Part shown: piece by piece, positions 26,464-35,722 of the stretch | How the letters are laid out: each line of letters opens with the position of its first letter | Position numbering within the stretch: the first letter of the stretch is position 1 | Assembly: GCA_013215655.1 (NCBI GenBank) | Contig: JABSOX010000012.1 | Span: 11,423 to 75,422, forward strand | DNA length: 64,000 nt | Reading direction: 5' to 3' | DNA from: Colwellia sp. | Lineage (GTDB): Bacteria; Pseudomonadota; Gammaproteobacteria; Enterobacterales; Alteromonadaceae | The notes under the pieces: model-generated | Told to the model about the DNA's origin: nothing | What the model saw: only the letters and a program-made list of their open reading frames with translations | Database searches by the model: none | Translations under genes and position numbers: made by a program

Positions 26464-27363
26464 ATGCTTTCTACACAGTTACAACAAGATATCACTAAAA
26501 CAATTGCATGGTCTTTACATGAAGACTTAAATGATAGCCAAGATATTACTGCTGAACTTATCCCAAGTGAACATTGTGCTGTGGCGACAGTGATCAGTCG
26601 TGATGAATGTATCATTTGTGGTGTTGAATGGGTCAATGAGGTTTTTAGACAGCTTGATGCCTTAACTAATAAAAACAGCCAACAAAGCACTCAACAACAC
26701 AAGCAACCAGCCACTAAAATCACTTGGTTTGTCAGTGATGGCCAACATGTTGGTGCTAATACCACTTTATTTGAGCTTTCAGGTAACGCCCGTACACTAT
26801 TAACAGGCGAAAGAACCGCACTAAATTTTTTACAGACGCTTTCTGGTACCGCAACTATTACCAGCCAATACGTTAAACAACTTAGCGATACCAATACACA
26901 ATTATTAGATACTCGAAAAACCTTGCCAGGTTTGCGTAGTGCGCAGAAATATGCGGTCACTTGTGGTGGCGGCGTTAATCATCGTATTGGCTTATTTGAC
27001 GCCTTTTTAATTAAAGAGAACCATATTACTGCCTGTGGTGGCATTGAAAAAGCCATTTTAACCGCGCGAAATAATCATCAAGATAAAAAAGTGGAAGTTG
27101 AAGTAGAAAGTTTAGAAGAATTAAAGCAAGCACTGAACGCTGCTGCAGATATCATCATGCTCGACAACTTTTCCCATCAGATGATTGATAAGGCAGTACT
27201 GCTTACTGGAGAAATATCGCAGGGAAGAACTAAACTAGAAGTTTCTGGCAATATGACTATCGAAACCCTCAAGAGTTATGCAAAGTCAGGGATTGATTAT
27301 ATTTCGGTAGGTGCACTTACTAAACATGTTAACGCTATTGATTTATCGATGCGCTTCTCTTAA
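26464..27363 (+). CDS. nadC: Nicotinate-nucleotide pyrophosphorylase NadC
   Basis: NadC converts quinolinate and PRPP to nicotinate mononucleotide in NAD synthesis. The 299-residue protein shows LTGERTALNFLQTLSGTAT, the active-site stretch LDTRKTLPGLRSAQKYAV then CGGGVNHRIGLFDAFLIKEN, VEVEVESLEEL, and the C-terminal VSGNMTIETLKSYAKSGIDY. Near residues 68-82 there is a Gln/Lys/Ser-rich insert (NSQQSTQQHKQPATK) compared with typical NadC. Neighbourhood with ampD and pil genes is conserved in gammaproteobacteria. Confidence 0.95.
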   Translation: MLSTQLQQDITKTIAWSLHEDLNDSQDITAELIPSEHCAVATVISRDECIICGVEWVNEVFRQLDALTNKNSQQSTQQHKQPATKITWFVSDGQHVGANTTLFELSGNARTLLTGERTALNFLQTLSGTATITSQYVKQLSDTNTQLLDTRKTLPGLRSAQKYAVTCGGGVNHRIGLFDAFLIKENHITACGGIEKAILTARNNHQDKKVEVEVESLEELKQALNAAADIIMLDNFSHQMIDKAVLLTGEISQGRTKLEVSGNMTIETLKSYAKSGIDYISVGALTKHVNAIDLSMRFS

Positions 27364-27644
27364 TAACATAAACTAAGACATGAGCTTCAAAAATAACCTT
27401 AAAAATACATTTTTCACCTTTTTAATAACTAAACTTGATGTCTAACAATAGTAAACTATAGTTAGTTTGTGTGAATTGCTGGGTTAACAATGTGTTAAAT
27501 ATTAACCTTTTACTCACGCAGTGGTCACAAAATAAGCACAAATAAAAGAAATACTGAATTATATTGCAACAAAATTTTACATCTGCAAAAAATTGTCGCA
27601 GTATGATGTTAGCCCCCGTAATAACATGTATGGATAAATGAATT

Positions 27645-28004
27645 ATGAAAAAATTAAATAAAGTTAACTCAGTAAGCTCTTTAAAGAAAAGCAAGGGCTT
27701 TACCCTTATTGAATTAATGATTGTTGTTGCGATAATTGGTATTTTGGCAGCGGTAGCATTGCCCGCCTATCAAGATTATATAGCTAAATCAAAAGGCGCT
27801 GCTGCCTTAGCAGGTTTAAATGGACAGAAGTTGACCATTGAAGAAGCCTACGCTGTAGATGCGAATGTAGCTGCCGTTATCGCTATATCGATGGTGGAAG
27901 ATAACGTTACTGTAACTTTGACACCAACTATTGCTAATGGTGCTATAACGTGGGCTTGTGCCACATCAGGTACTGGTGCAGTGGCGTTTAAAAATTGTCC
28001 ATAA
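27645..28004 (+). CDS. pilA: Type IV major pilin-like protein (pilin 1)
   Basis: This prepilin has a leader of about 18 residues ending KSKG, with cleavage before [20 protein letters not shown]. It has the conserved Glu5 and the hydrophobic N-terminal assembly helix. The mature part is about 101 residues and ends with a Cys pair (WACATSGTG then FKNCP) that would form the C-terminal disulfide loop. It is followed by a strong terminator and then a second pilin. Position ahead of pilB-pilC-pilD supports it as the main pilus subunit. Confidence 0.9.
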   Translation: MKKLNKVNSVSSLKKSKGFTLIELMIVVAIIGILAAVALPAYQDYIAKSKGAAALAGLNGQKLTIEEAYAVDANVAAVIAISMVEDNVTVTLTPTIANGAITWACATSGTGAVAFKNCP

Positions 28005-28021
28005 CATTTTCACTATAACTG

Positions 28022-28048
28022 AAAAAAACCAGCAAATGCTGGTTTTTT
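28022..28048 (+). terminator. Terminator after pilin 1
   Basis: AAAAAACCAGC and GCTGGTTTTTT form an 11-bp stem with a 4-base loop and a T run on the plus strand. It would make pilin 1 a separate, abundant transcript. Confidence 0.88.
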
Positions 28049-28095
28049 GTTTTAAAAACAACAGTACTTTCATCAACGTATAGAGGGAAATACTA

Positions 28096-28440
28096 ATGAA
28101 ACGGCATCTATTTAAGTTGACCAATCAGGCTTCTTATGGTTTTACCCTTATTGAATTGATGATTGTCGTTGCTATTATTGGTATTTTAGCAACTGTAGCA
28201 CTACCCGCTTATCAAGGTTATGTTTCAAAAGCTAAAGGAGTCAGCGCTTTAGCAAATCTTTCAGGGGAAAAGTTAACTGCAGATTTAGCTTTTCATTCAA
28301 AGCAAACTGCTCCTCCTGCTACACTAGTAGGTACGTCAACCGATGGTCAAGTTACCGTCACTTTAACATCCGTTGTTGTTGGCAATAATCTTACTTGGAC
28401 ATGCGCTTCGAGTGGCGAAGCATTTAAAAACTGCCCATAG
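28096..28440 (+). CDS. Type IV pilin-like protein (pilin 2)
   Basis: This second prepilin of 114 residues is probably a tandem duplicate of the gene upstream. Cleavage is predicted after ASYG, before [20 protein letters not shown]. Both proteins share the sequence up to ALPAYQ, the A-L-A-x-L core, and the final FKNCP with a Cys pair. The middle of the protein differs strongly. GAGGGAA serves as ribosome binding site. It may be an alternative major pilin or a minor subunit. Confidence 0.88.
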   Translation: MKRHLFKLTNQASYGFTLIELMIVVAIIGILATVALPAYQGYVSKAKGVSALANLSGEKLTADLAFHSKQTAPPATLVGTSTDGQVTVTLTSVVVGNNLTWTCASSGEAFKNCP

Positions 28441-28578
28441 CGTTAAAAATCACTTTTCATTCTAATAAAGTAATATTTATTCCATGCTATTAGGTATTTA
28501 GGTTAACTAGCAGTCTCTTTTTGCTAAAAATGCGTTACACTGTAGATGTTACCTCTAACGGAATAAAACTACTAAACT

Positions 28579-30285
28579 ATGAAAGGTCGTCACCAACAGT
28601 CGAGTGTGCTCTCAGCGTTATCCAAACATGACCTAATTCCATTAGAGCTGGTAGAAAAGATTAGTACTGATTTTTTACAGCAAAAAAAAACCTTTATTCG
28701 TTTTCTTGTTGAAGACAAAAATTACAATGCTAAAGGTATCGCTAAAGTTTTATCAAAAAGCTTTGGTTATCCTAATATTGATTTAACCATATTTGATACA
28801 TCTCTTGTGCCTGATGGCATCCGTAACGAAAAACTTATCCATAAACATAATGCCTTGCCTTTATTTTTACGTGGTAAAGTTTTATTTATAGCGGTTTCAG
28901 ACCCCACTAATCTTGATGCTCTCGAAGAATTTCAATTTAATACTGGTTATAGTACTGAATTGGTACTAACTGATGAAATTAGCTTACAAAAATGTATTGA
29001 AAAAGTATTAGAAGATGAGAGTGATGCACTAGATATCAGTGATATTGATGCCGATGAACTTTCCGGTATTGATGTCCAAGAAGACAAAAAAGAAGAAGAT
29101 AATGCACCAAGTGGTGGCAAAGAAGACGCACCCATTGTTGTTTATATTAATAAAATTTTATTAGATGCGATCCGAAAAGGCGCCTCTGATTTACATTTTG
29201 AACCTTATGAAAAAATGTATCGTATTCGATTTCGAGTTGATGGCATTTTAACCGAAGTCGCAAAACCACCAATTTCTTTAGCGTCACGTATGGCCGCCCG
29301 TTTAAAGGTTATGTCAAAACTCGATATTGCCGAACGGCGTTTACCACAAGATGGTCGTATAAAGCTTGCGCTATCTAAGAAGAAATCTATCGATTTTCGT
29401 GTCAGTACTCTACCCACCATGTGGGGCGAAAAAATTGTGATGCGTATTTTAGACTCATCCAGTGCAATGTTAGGCATAGAAATGCTTGGTTATGAGCCTG
29501 AACAAAAAAAAATATATACCGATGCGTTAGCACAACCACAAGGTATGATTTTAGTTACCGGACCAACAGGTTCAGGGAAAACCGTATCTTTGTATACCGG
29601 TTTAAATATTTTAAATACTCCTGAACGTAATATTTCAACTGCAGAAGACCCGGTAGAAATTAACCTCGACGGTATTAACCAAGTACAAATTAATGTTAGA
29701 ACAGGTCTAACCTTCCCCAAAGCCTTACGTTCCTTTTTACGGCAAGATCCCGATATTGTGATGGTCGGTGAAATTCGTGATTTAGAAACTGCTGAAATAG
29801 CCATTAAAGCGGCACAAACAGGGCATTTAGTATTATCAACTCTACATACCAATTCAGCTGCAGAAACACTAAATCGTTTATTAAATATGGGTGTACCTGC
29901 TTATAACGTTGCTAGTTCGGTAACCATTATCATTGCGCAACGCCTTGCGCGACGATTATGCATGAAATGCAAAACTGAAGATATTATCCCTGAAACAGAA
30001 TTATTAGAACAAGGTTTTTTAGCCGAACAGCTTAGAGACATAAAACTCTTTAAAGCAGTCGGTTGTGAGCAATGTACTAAGGGCTACAAAGGACGAGTTG
30101 GTATTTATGAAGTCATTAAAATAAGTCCAACAATCTCTAGTATTATTATGGAAGGTGGTAATTCCCTTGATATTGCAAAGCAATGTCAAAAAGAGGGTTA
30201 CAATAACCTTCGTCAATCAGGATTAATTAAGGCAATGTCTGGCATCACCAGCTTAGAAGAAATCAACAGAATTACAAACGCTTAA
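28579..30285 (+). CDS. pilB: Type IV pilus assembly ATPase PilB
   Basis: PilB powers pilus extension at the inner membrane. The 568-residue GspE/PulE-family ATPase has an N-terminal MshEN-type domain (about residues 10-155). The ATPase core contains Walker [15 protein letters not shown], the Asp-box region, Walker [20 protein letters not shown] and the His box STLHTNSA. A zinc tetracysteine is formed by CMKC and CEQC near residues 470-505. It begins the pilB-pilC-pilD set, 138 bases after pilin 2. Confidence 0.96.
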   Translation: MKGRHQQSSVLSALSKHDLIPLELVEKISTDFLQQKKTFIRFLVEDKNYNAKGIAKVLSKSFGYPNIDLTIFDTSLVPDGIRNEKLIHKHNALPLFLRGKVLFIAVSDPTNLDALEEFQFNTGYSTELVLTDEISLQKCIEKVLEDESDALDISDIDADELSGIDVQEDKKEEDNAPSGGKEDAPIVVYINKILLDAIRKGASDLHFEPYEKMYRIRFRVDGILTEVAKPPISLASRMAARLKVMSKLDIAERRLPQDGRIKLALSKKKSIDFRVSTLPTMWGEKIVMRILDSSSAMLGIEMLGYEPEQKKIYTDALAQPQGMILVTGPTGSGKTVSLYTGLNILNTPERNISTAEDPVEINLDGINQVQINVRTGLTFPKALRSFLRQDPDIVMVGEIRDLETAEIAIKAAQTGHLVLSTLHTNSAAETLNRLLNMGVPAYNVASSVTIIIAQRLARRLCMKCKTEDIIPETELLEQGFLAEQLRDIKLFKAVGCEQCTKGYKGRVGIYEVIKISPTISSIIMEGGNSLDIAKQCQKEGYNNLRQSGLIKAMSGITSLEEINRITNA

Positions 30286-30425
30286 CTTAACTTACAAGTG
30301 CAATTTTTAATTACTATCAATTGCAATGACTTAACTACCAATTACCATAACATTAGTCTAATATTTGTTTAATACTTAATACCCTCTAATAAAATTATAT
30401 TTTTCTTCCAATGTCAGGTGAAACA

Positions 30426-31676
30426 ATGGCTTTATCAAGTACCAAAAAAATTAAAACACCAAAGCCACAGGCATTAGATGTTTATAGTTGGCAAGGAGTA
30501 AATCGCAAAGGTAAAAAGATAAGTGGTGAGCTATCTGCTCCTAATCAAATGGCACTTAAAGCGCAATTACGCAAACAAGGTGTTACTCCCGGGAAAATTA
30601 AGAAAAAAGCGAAACCTTTATTTGGTATGAGTGGTGAGAAGAAAATAACACCCGGTGATATTGCGGTTATTACCAGGCAAATAGCCACAATGTTAGGAGC
30701 AGGTGTTCCTCTCGTACAAACTATCGAGATGATAGGAAAAGGGCATGACAATGGCCGCATGCAAAAGTTATTGGCTGAGATAGGCAATAAATTACAATCT
30801 GGTATTCCTTTATCAGAATGTTTACGTGAACATCGCCTTTATTTTGATGACCTTTATTGTGATTTAGTGCAATCAGGTGAACAATCTGGTGCTCTTGAAA
30901 CTATTTTTGATCGTATTGTTACTTTTAAAGAAAAATCTGAAGCACTTAAGGCAAAAATTAAAAAAGCGATGACTTATCCAATTGCGGTATTATTGATTGC
31001 TGGCGTAGTTACCTCAATATTATTAATTTTTGTAGTGCCCGTTTTTGCCGAAATTTTTGCCGGATTTGGCGCCGAACGCCCCCCATTTACCCAACTTGTA
31101 TTAGAAATATCTGAATTTATGCAAGCCTATTGGTATTTAGGGTTAGCGGGTATATTCGGTGCAATATGGTTATTTAAAAGAGCGCATCGAAATAGTCAAA
31201 AGTTTAGGGATAATGTTGATAAAAACATTTTAAAAATTCCGGTTATCGGCAGTTTATTGGAAAAAGCGACGGTGGCGCGTTTTGCCCGCACCTTATCAAC
31301 GACCTTTGCCGCAGGAGTACCTTTACCTGATGCATTACAATCAGCTGCTGGTGCATCGGGTAATGCCGTTTTTAGAGATGCCATTTTAGAAATTAAAGCC
31401 GAGGTTATTTCTGGTATGCAAATGAATTTGGCGATGCGTAACTGTAACTTATTTCCTCCTATGGTTATTCAAATGGTCGCAATTGGTGAAGAGTCTGGCG
31501 CCGTTGATGATATGTTGGCAAAAGTTGCCAATGTATATGAAGCCGAAGTAGATAATGCTGTTGATTCACTGACCAGTTTATTAGAGCCTCTGATTATGGC
31601 AGTATTAGGTGTAGTCATTGGCGGCCTAATTATCGCGATGTATTTACCAATATTTCAAATTGGTGCAATTATTTAA
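30426..31676 (+). CDS. pilC: Type IV pilus inner-membrane platform protein PilC
   Basis: PilC anchors the assembly machine and couples PilB to pilin insertion. It has two GspF domains, each preceding hydrophobic helices (IAVLLIAGVVTSILLIFVVPVF, in two runs near residues 180-205; then near 230-250; and PLIMAVLGVVIGGLIIAMYL at the C-terminus). The frame is open from ATG 30411, but ATG 30426 has AGGTG at the right spacing and gives 416 residues, so it is preferred. Confidence 0.95.
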   Translation: MALSSTKKIKTPKPQALDVYSWQGVNRKGKKISGELSAPNQMALKAQLRKQGVTPGKIKKKAKPLFGMSGEKKITPGDIAVITRQIATMLGAGVPLVQTIEMIGKGHDNGRMQKLLAEIGNKLQSGIPLSECLREHRLYFDDLYCDLVQSGEQSGALETIFDRIVTFKEKSEALKAKIKKAMTYPIAVLLIAGVVTSILLIFVVPVFAEIFAGFGAERPPFTQLVLEISEFMQAYWYLGLAGIFGAIWLFKRAHRNSQKFRDNVDKNILKIPVIGSLLEKATVARFARTLSTTFAAGVPLPDALQSAAGASGNAVFRDAILEIKAEVISGMQMNLAMRNCNLFPPMVIQMVAIGEESGAVDDMLAKVANVYEAEVDNAVDSLTSLLEPLIMAVLGVVIGGLIIAMYLPIFQIGAII

Positions 31677-31749
31677 GTATGGCGTTGAGCTCATAATTTC
31701 CATGTTTAAATTTATAATAAAAAATAATAATAATAAATAGAGTAACTTG

Positions 31750-32661
31750 ATGTTTAATGATGTAATCACCGCCTTTGAGGCTTTCCCTAACTTCTTTTAT
31801 AGCACTGTTGTCATATTTTCATTAATGATTGGCAGTTTTTTAAATGTTGTTATTTATCGTTTGCCTAAAATTCTTGAGCAAGGCTGGTATAAAGAATGTC
31901 GTGAGTTCCTAGCTGATGAGCTAGCCGATGTGCCCGTAGATAAAGAAGAAGCTGATTCACCAAAGACTAACAATACCGTTATTTCTCTATCGAAACCCGA
32001 CTCTACTTGTCCTCATTGTGGACACAGCATTCGCTTTTATGAAAATATCCCCATAATTAGCTGGTTATTTTTACGTGGCAAATGCAGCCAATGTAAAAAT
32101 AGTATTTCTATTCGTTATCCGCTCATTGAAGCAGCTACTGCCGGATTAAGTTTGATCATCGCCATGCATTATGGTGTAAGCCTTAATACACTCTTTATTT
32201 TGATATTAACTTGGGGTCTTATTTGTTTAACATTAATTGACTATGACCATATGCTGTTACCTGATCAAATTACGTTGCCGTTATTATGGCTTGGTTTGTT
32301 GATCAATATTAATGGTTTAATTGTACCTCTAGAAAGTGCGGTTATTGGCGCCGTTGTTGGCTATATGAGTTTATTCAGTGTTTTTTGGATATTCAAATTA
32401 GTCACAGGAAAAGATGGCATGGGTCATGGTGATTTTAAATTACTGGCATTGTTTGGCGCATGGCTTGGCTGGCAATTATTACCGTTATTAATATTAATGG
32501 CCTCTGTCGTTGGCGCAATTATCGGCATATCAATGATCGTGCTTAAAAAACAAAACAGAGAACAAGCAATCCCTTTTGGTCCTTACCTTGCCATTGCAGG
32601 CTGGATAACCTTATTGTGGGGTGAACCTATTTGGTCTTGGTATTTAAACTCTCTTGTTTAA
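31750..32661 (+). CDS. pilD: Prepilin peptidase / N-methyltransferase PilD
   Basis: PilD cleaves prepilin leaders and methylates the new N-terminal Phe. The 303-residue membrane protein has the cytoplasmic zinc motif with two CxxC pairs (CPHC and CSQC). The two catalytic Asp regions of this aspartic protease are DYDHMLLPDQITLPLLWLG and GMGHGDFKLLALFGAWLGW. ATG 31750 is preferred over an overlapping TTG one codon earlier. Compared with E. coli-type enzymes there is an acidic insert (about residues 48-75) before the zinc motif. Confidence 0.95.
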   Translation: MFNDVITAFEAFPNFFYSTVVIFSLMIGSFLNVVIYRLPKILEQGWYKECREFLADELADVPVDKEEADSPKTNNTVISLSKPDSTCPHCGHSIRFYENIPIISWLFLRGKCSQCKNSISIRYPLIEAATAGLSLIIAMHYGVSLNTLFILILTWGLICLTLIDYDHMLLPDQITLPLLWLGLLININGLIVPLESAVIGAVVGYMSLFSVFWIFKLVTGKDGMGHGDFKLLALFGAWLGWQLLPLLILMASVVGAIIGISMIVLKKQNREQAIPFGPYLAIAGWITLLWGEPIWSWYLNSLV

Positions 32662-32715
32662 AGTAAAAAAATTAAACTATCTTATGTAAACTATAAAAAA
32701 TAAACATCAGCACTT

Positions 32716-33366
32716 ATGTCGACAGAATACATTCCTAAAAATAATGCAACGTTCATCGTTGGCCTTACCGGTGGAATTGGCAGTGGTAAAACCACCATTG
32801 CCAAACTATTTGAGCAATTGAATATTGATGTAGTTGATGCCGATATTGTCGCCCGTGAGGTTGTTGAACTGGGAAAACCTGCTTTACAAAAAATAATCCA
32901 ATATTTTGGTGAAAGTATAGTTTCCAAATCAGGGCAGCTAAACCGTTCATTATTACGCACCATTATTTTCAGTGACCAGAAAAAGAAAGAATGGCTTAAT
33001 GAGTTACTTCATCCATTAATAAGGCAATCAATCCTTGAGCAAATAAATGCTACAACAAGTCAATATTGCCTGTTAGTTGCACCTTTACTTATTGAAAACA
33101 ACCTTCACCACCTAGTTAACCGTGTTTTAGTTATTGATATTAATGAAGATACTCAAGTATTCAGAGTAACTAAACGTGATCTAAGTAATAAACAAGAAAT
33201 AAAACGTATTATTGCCAGCCAAATTCCACGTGAACAAAGAATAGCGAAAGCAGATGATATTATTAATAATGAAAGAACAGATCTAGATTTCATTAAAAAA
33301 CAAGTGACTAAGCTACATAAGATGTATATTAAACTTGCAATAAACGAAAATAATCATCGTCAATAG
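32716..33366 (+). CDS. coaE: Dephospho-CoA kinase CoaE
   Basis: CoaE carries out the last step of coenzyme A synthesis. The 216-residue kinase has the P-loop VGLTGGIGSGKTTIAKLF near the N-terminus. DADIVAREVVELGKPAL with the catalytic Asp, LLHPLIR and LLIENN follow. The lid segment (SQIPREQRIAKADDIINN) is complete. Its place between pilD and zapD is the conserved gammaproteobacterial order. Confidence 0.95.
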   Translation: MSTEYIPKNNATFIVGLTGGIGSGKTTIAKLFEQLNIDVVDADIVAREVVELGKPALQKIIQYFGESIVSKSGQLNRSLLRTIIFSDQKKKEWLNELLHPLIRQSILEQINATTSQYCLLVAPLLIENNLHHLVNRVLVIDINEDTQVFRVTKRDLSNKQEIKRIIASQIPREQRIAKADDIINNERTDLDFIKKQVTKLHKMYIKLAINENNHRQ

Positions 33367-33455
33367 CTTGTTTTTTAATCTTTTTTATTAATTCTAATAG
33401 CCATTTACGCTATCTATGGGTAGTATAGATCTAATTTACATTTCAACGTGTTGTT

Positions 33456-34202
33456 ATGACAGCGATTTTATACGAACATCCGCTTAATGAGCGTATCCGC
33501 AGTTACCTCAAACTTGAGCAATTATTTGCTCAAACTGCTGATTGTTTAGAATGCGATATAAAAACAACACACAACGTTTTTTTCAATGCTTTATTTGCGA
33601 TTATTGATACTTTGGATAGAAATGATATCCGCGGTGATCTAATTAAAGATATGGAAAAGCTTGAACAAAATCTAGTCATTTGGTCACAAGCTCCCGATAT
33701 AGACTCAACTGCACTTGATCAAAATTTACAACAAGCAGTTGCATTAATTTGCCAACTTAAAAATAACAACCCCCAATGGACACAGCTAAAAGAAGATAAA
33801 TTTTTAGCTGGCCTTAAACAACGTTTCGCTATTCAAGGGGGGAGTTGTACATTTGATTTGCCACAATTGCAATTTTGGTTAAACCAATCACAACAAAAAT
33901 TAATCAAAGAAATGACTGATTGGCTAGAACTGTTAGATCAAATAAAAAGTGCCTTGTCTTTGATCCTTAAATTCATTCGTCAACGAGGTCAATTTACAGA
34001 AATTAACACAGAAAGTGGCTTTTATCAGGATAATGGTGAAGGACTATTATTACTTCGTATCAAAGTTCCTCATGGCTCTAAACATTACCCAACGATCAGT
34101 GGTAATAAATTTCGTTATTCAATTCGCTTTATGCTGCTATGCGAAGAAAATGGTCGTCGTTATTCAAATCAATCGGCAACATTTGAGTTATCTCGCTGTT
34201 AG
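33456..34202 (+). CDS. zapD: Cell division protein ZapD
   Basis: ZapD binds the FtsZ C-terminus and bundles FtsZ filaments. The 248-residue protein matches the DUF1342/ZapD family: LYEHPLNERIRSYLKLE at the start, GSCTFDLPQLQFWLN in the middle and YSIRFMLLCEENGRRYSNQS near the end. Its partner FtsZ is encoded at 40.8-42.0 kb in this window. Confidence 0.93.
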   Translation: MTAILYEHPLNERIRSYLKLEQLFAQTADCLECDIKTTHNVFFNALFAIIDTLDRNDIRGDLIKDMEKLEQNLVIWSQAPDIDSTALDQNLQQAVALICQLKNNNPQWTQLKEDKFLAGLKQRFAIQGGSCTFDLPQLQFWLNQSQQKLIKEMTDWLELLDQIKSALSLILKFIRQRGQFTEINTESGFYQDNGEGLLLLRIKVPHGSKHYPTISGNKFRYSIRFMLLCEENGRRYSNQSATFELSRC

Positions 34203-34263
34203 CTTATCGTTTCATTTTTCTTTATAATAGATCTATTATTTACTCCTAGAACCAAAGATAAAC

Positions 34264-34500
34264 ATGACTTTAAAAGTAGCTTGCCCCCACTGTAATAAAG
34301 AGGTTATTTGGCAACCTGAAAACACTTTCCGCCCTTTTTGCAGTGAACGCTGTAAGTTAATTGACCTAGGTGATTGGGCTGCTGAAAATCACAAAATATC
34401 TCAGCCAATTCAAGGTAATACAGCCATTAGTGAAGAAATGTTAGATGCCTTAGAAGATGAGTTTTTACAGCATAACAAGTTCTTTGTTGAGCCCGAATGA
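34264..34500 (+). CDS. yacG: DNA gyrase inhibitor / zinc-binding protein YacG
   Basis: YacG is a small four-Cys zinc protein that inhibits gyrase by binding GyrB. The 78-residue product has [10 protein letters not shown] and [17 protein letters not shown], so all four zinc cysteines are present, followed by an acidic tail (LEDEFLQH). It directly follows zapD in the conserved coaE-zapD-yacG order. Confidence 0.93.
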   Translation: MTLKVACPHCNKEVIWQPENTFRPFCSERCKLIDLGDWAAENHKISQPIQGNTAISEEMLDALEDEFLQHNKFFVEPE

Positions 34501-34715
34501 TAATTTCGTAACAGAATAGGTGAACACTTCCTCTTTTATGTTCCTGTCGTCGCGACAATAAGTTATAAAAAAATTCTTAAAACCTTATTAAAGTTACTCA
34601 GTTAAATTCTTTTTAGACTCATTAATTTTTTTCAAGTTGTATTGTCGGTGTGCCGACTACACCAAGAGGGGCATTACACGCCAAAAGCCCCTCTTAACTC
34701 CCCGTGGCGCCCAAA

Positions 34716-34848
34716 CAGCGGAATACTTTGCTAAATATACTTACATAGACCTTAATACCTGCCGATTAATCATCCATGAACAACGACAGCCCTCGCCGTC
34801 CTGTCTCGGATCGAGGTCTACCCTGTAAGTATATTTATCAAACCGCTG
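34716..34848. repeat. Large nested inverted repeat
   Basis: The left arms CAGCGG (34716), AAATATACTTACA (34733) and AGACC (34747) are complementary, in mirrored order, to GGTCT (34815), TGTAAGTATATTT (34824) and CCGCTG (34843). The loop holds GACAG/CTGTC (34785, 34801). The nested pairing suggests a long hairpin RNA or a MITE-like element. Confidence 0.7.
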
Positions 34849-34974
34849 ACATGGGACTTAGTAAAACCTGCAAGACTCGTTTTTATAGTTAACTAAACCA
34901 TGTAACAGAGTTTTGAACATGCAAACCTCTTCAATCTTAAACGGAGCATAGATCCTGCGTCATTAAACGCCGGA

Positions 34975-35074
34975 ATTAAAATCAATATTCAGGACGAACG
35001 GTAGAGTGCGGTGCCATGGACGGCAATGAGCGCAGTGCAATCTTTGCTGTTATGTCGAAAATATTGATTTTAAT
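34975..35074. repeat. 100-bp element bounded by a 15-bp perfect inverted repeat
   Basis: ATTAAAATCAATATT at 34975-34989 is exactly complementary to AATATTGATTTTAAT at 35060-35074. The 70-base interior is much GC-richer than its surroundings (GTGCGGTGCCATGGACGGCA is part of it). It has the layout of a small MITE or a hairpin element. Confidence 0.7.
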
Positions 35075-35140
35075 GTAGGAAGACGTTTACCCCGTATTAC
35101 TATGCTATGGGACTAGGATAAAAATAATAAAATTTTCAAA

Positions 35141-35176
35141 TGTCGAGCCTCGCTGCGCTCGTATCGACCTACAAAT
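35141..35176. repeat. Dispersed palindromic intergenic repeat, short copy
   Basis: TGTCGAGCCTCGCTGCGCTC followed by GTATCGACCTACAAAT; this matches the right half of 18637-18709 except for two bases. Confidence 0.8.
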
Positions 35177-35193
35177 GAACAATCACTTAACTG

Positions 35194-35589
35194 CTATGAA
35201 TATAGATTATTCAATTTTTCTAATATCGCTTGATTAGCATCAGGTAGATCCAGCTGATGTAATTCCGCTAATGAAAACCACCCTTGTTGTTGCCCTTCTT
35301 GCGCTGTTGGTTCGCCACTAAAGTTATCCACCACAAACACCTCCAAACAAACCTTCTTATCACCGTAATCATGGCTAATTTCAATTAAAGGAATACATGC
35401 AAGCACATCAATGGCTATTTCTTCTTGTAGCTCTCTATGTAACGCTGAGGCAACAGTTTCATCTTTTTCAACCTTGCCACCGGGAAACTCCCATTTGCCA
35501 CCTTGATGGACATGGTCGAGACGCTTAGTCATAAAAAACTGTTGTTCTCTCACAATCACCCCGACGGCGACATGTACTTCTTTTTTCAT
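35194..35589 (-). CDS. mutT: 8-oxo-dGTP diphosphatase MutT
   Basis: MutT hydrolyses oxidised dGTP and so prevents A:T to C:G mutations. The Nudix box is complete (GGKVEKDETVASALHRELQE then E-I), preceded by the substrate-contacting KWEFPGG. The frame is open back to 35637, but that part overlaps an intergenic repeat. ATG 35589 has AAAGGAAAG upstream and gives 131 residues starting MKKEVHVAVGVI, which matches E. coli MutT (129). It lies downstream of secA, as in E. coli. Confidence 0.94.
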   Translation of the reverse strand: MKKEVHVAVGVIVREQQFFMTKRLDHVHQGGKWEFPGGKVEKDETVASALHRELQEEIAIDVLACIPLIEISHDYGDKKVCLEVFVVDNFSGEPTAQEGQQQGWFSLAELHQLDLPDANQAILEKLNNLYS

Positions 35590-35610
35590 TAAGCTTTCCT
35601 TTGTCATCAT

Positions 35611-35645
35611 TGTTGGACCTCGTTGCACTCGTGCCAACCTACAAT
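35611..35645. repeat. Dispersed palindromic intergenic repeat, diverged copy
   Basis: TGTTGGACCTCGTTGCACTC then GTGCCAACCTACAAT follows the same plan as 35141-35176, with compensating changes (TTGG...CCAA instead of TCGA...TCGA) that keep the ends complementary. Confidence 0.65.
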
Positions 35646-35664
35646 ATATATTAAATCTAAAAGC

Positions 35665-35692
35665 AAAATGCCAATCGAAAGATTGGCATTTT
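35665..35692 (-). terminator. Terminator of secA
   Basis: AAAATGCCAATC and GATTGGCATTTT form a 12-bp stem with a GAAA (TTTC on minus) loop, 30 bases after the secA stop. Confidence 0.82.
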
Positions 35693-35722
35693 TATCAAAT
35701 GGAATTAACTTACTAAAAAATG

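Larger units (their letters stand above)
34501..35193. other. Structured 690-bp gene-free region between yacG and mutT
   Basis: No ORF here resembles a protein. Local base composition is GC-richer than neighbouring spacers. It contains several inverted repeats: GTCGG/CCGAC at 34644-34657, AAGAGGGGC/GCCCCTCTT at 34664-34695, a large nested structure at 34716-34848, a 15-bp inverted repeat bounding 34975-35074, and a palindromic-family copy at 35141. It could hold one or two degraded mobile elements or a structured RNA. Confidence 0.6.

Noticed and set aside
27525..27545. Sigma54-like promoter ahead of the first pilin gene
   Set aside because: GG and GC are separated by 11 rather than 10 bases and no regulator site was found, so it was not called.
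27422..27694. 90-codon minus-strand ORF overlapping the pilin start
   Set aside because: It lies in the AT-rich leader and over the pilin leader codons; composition does not look coding.
34637..34828. 63-codon ORF in the yacG-mutT spacer
   Set aside because: It overlaps several inverted repeats and the translation resembles no protein, so it is treated as chance.
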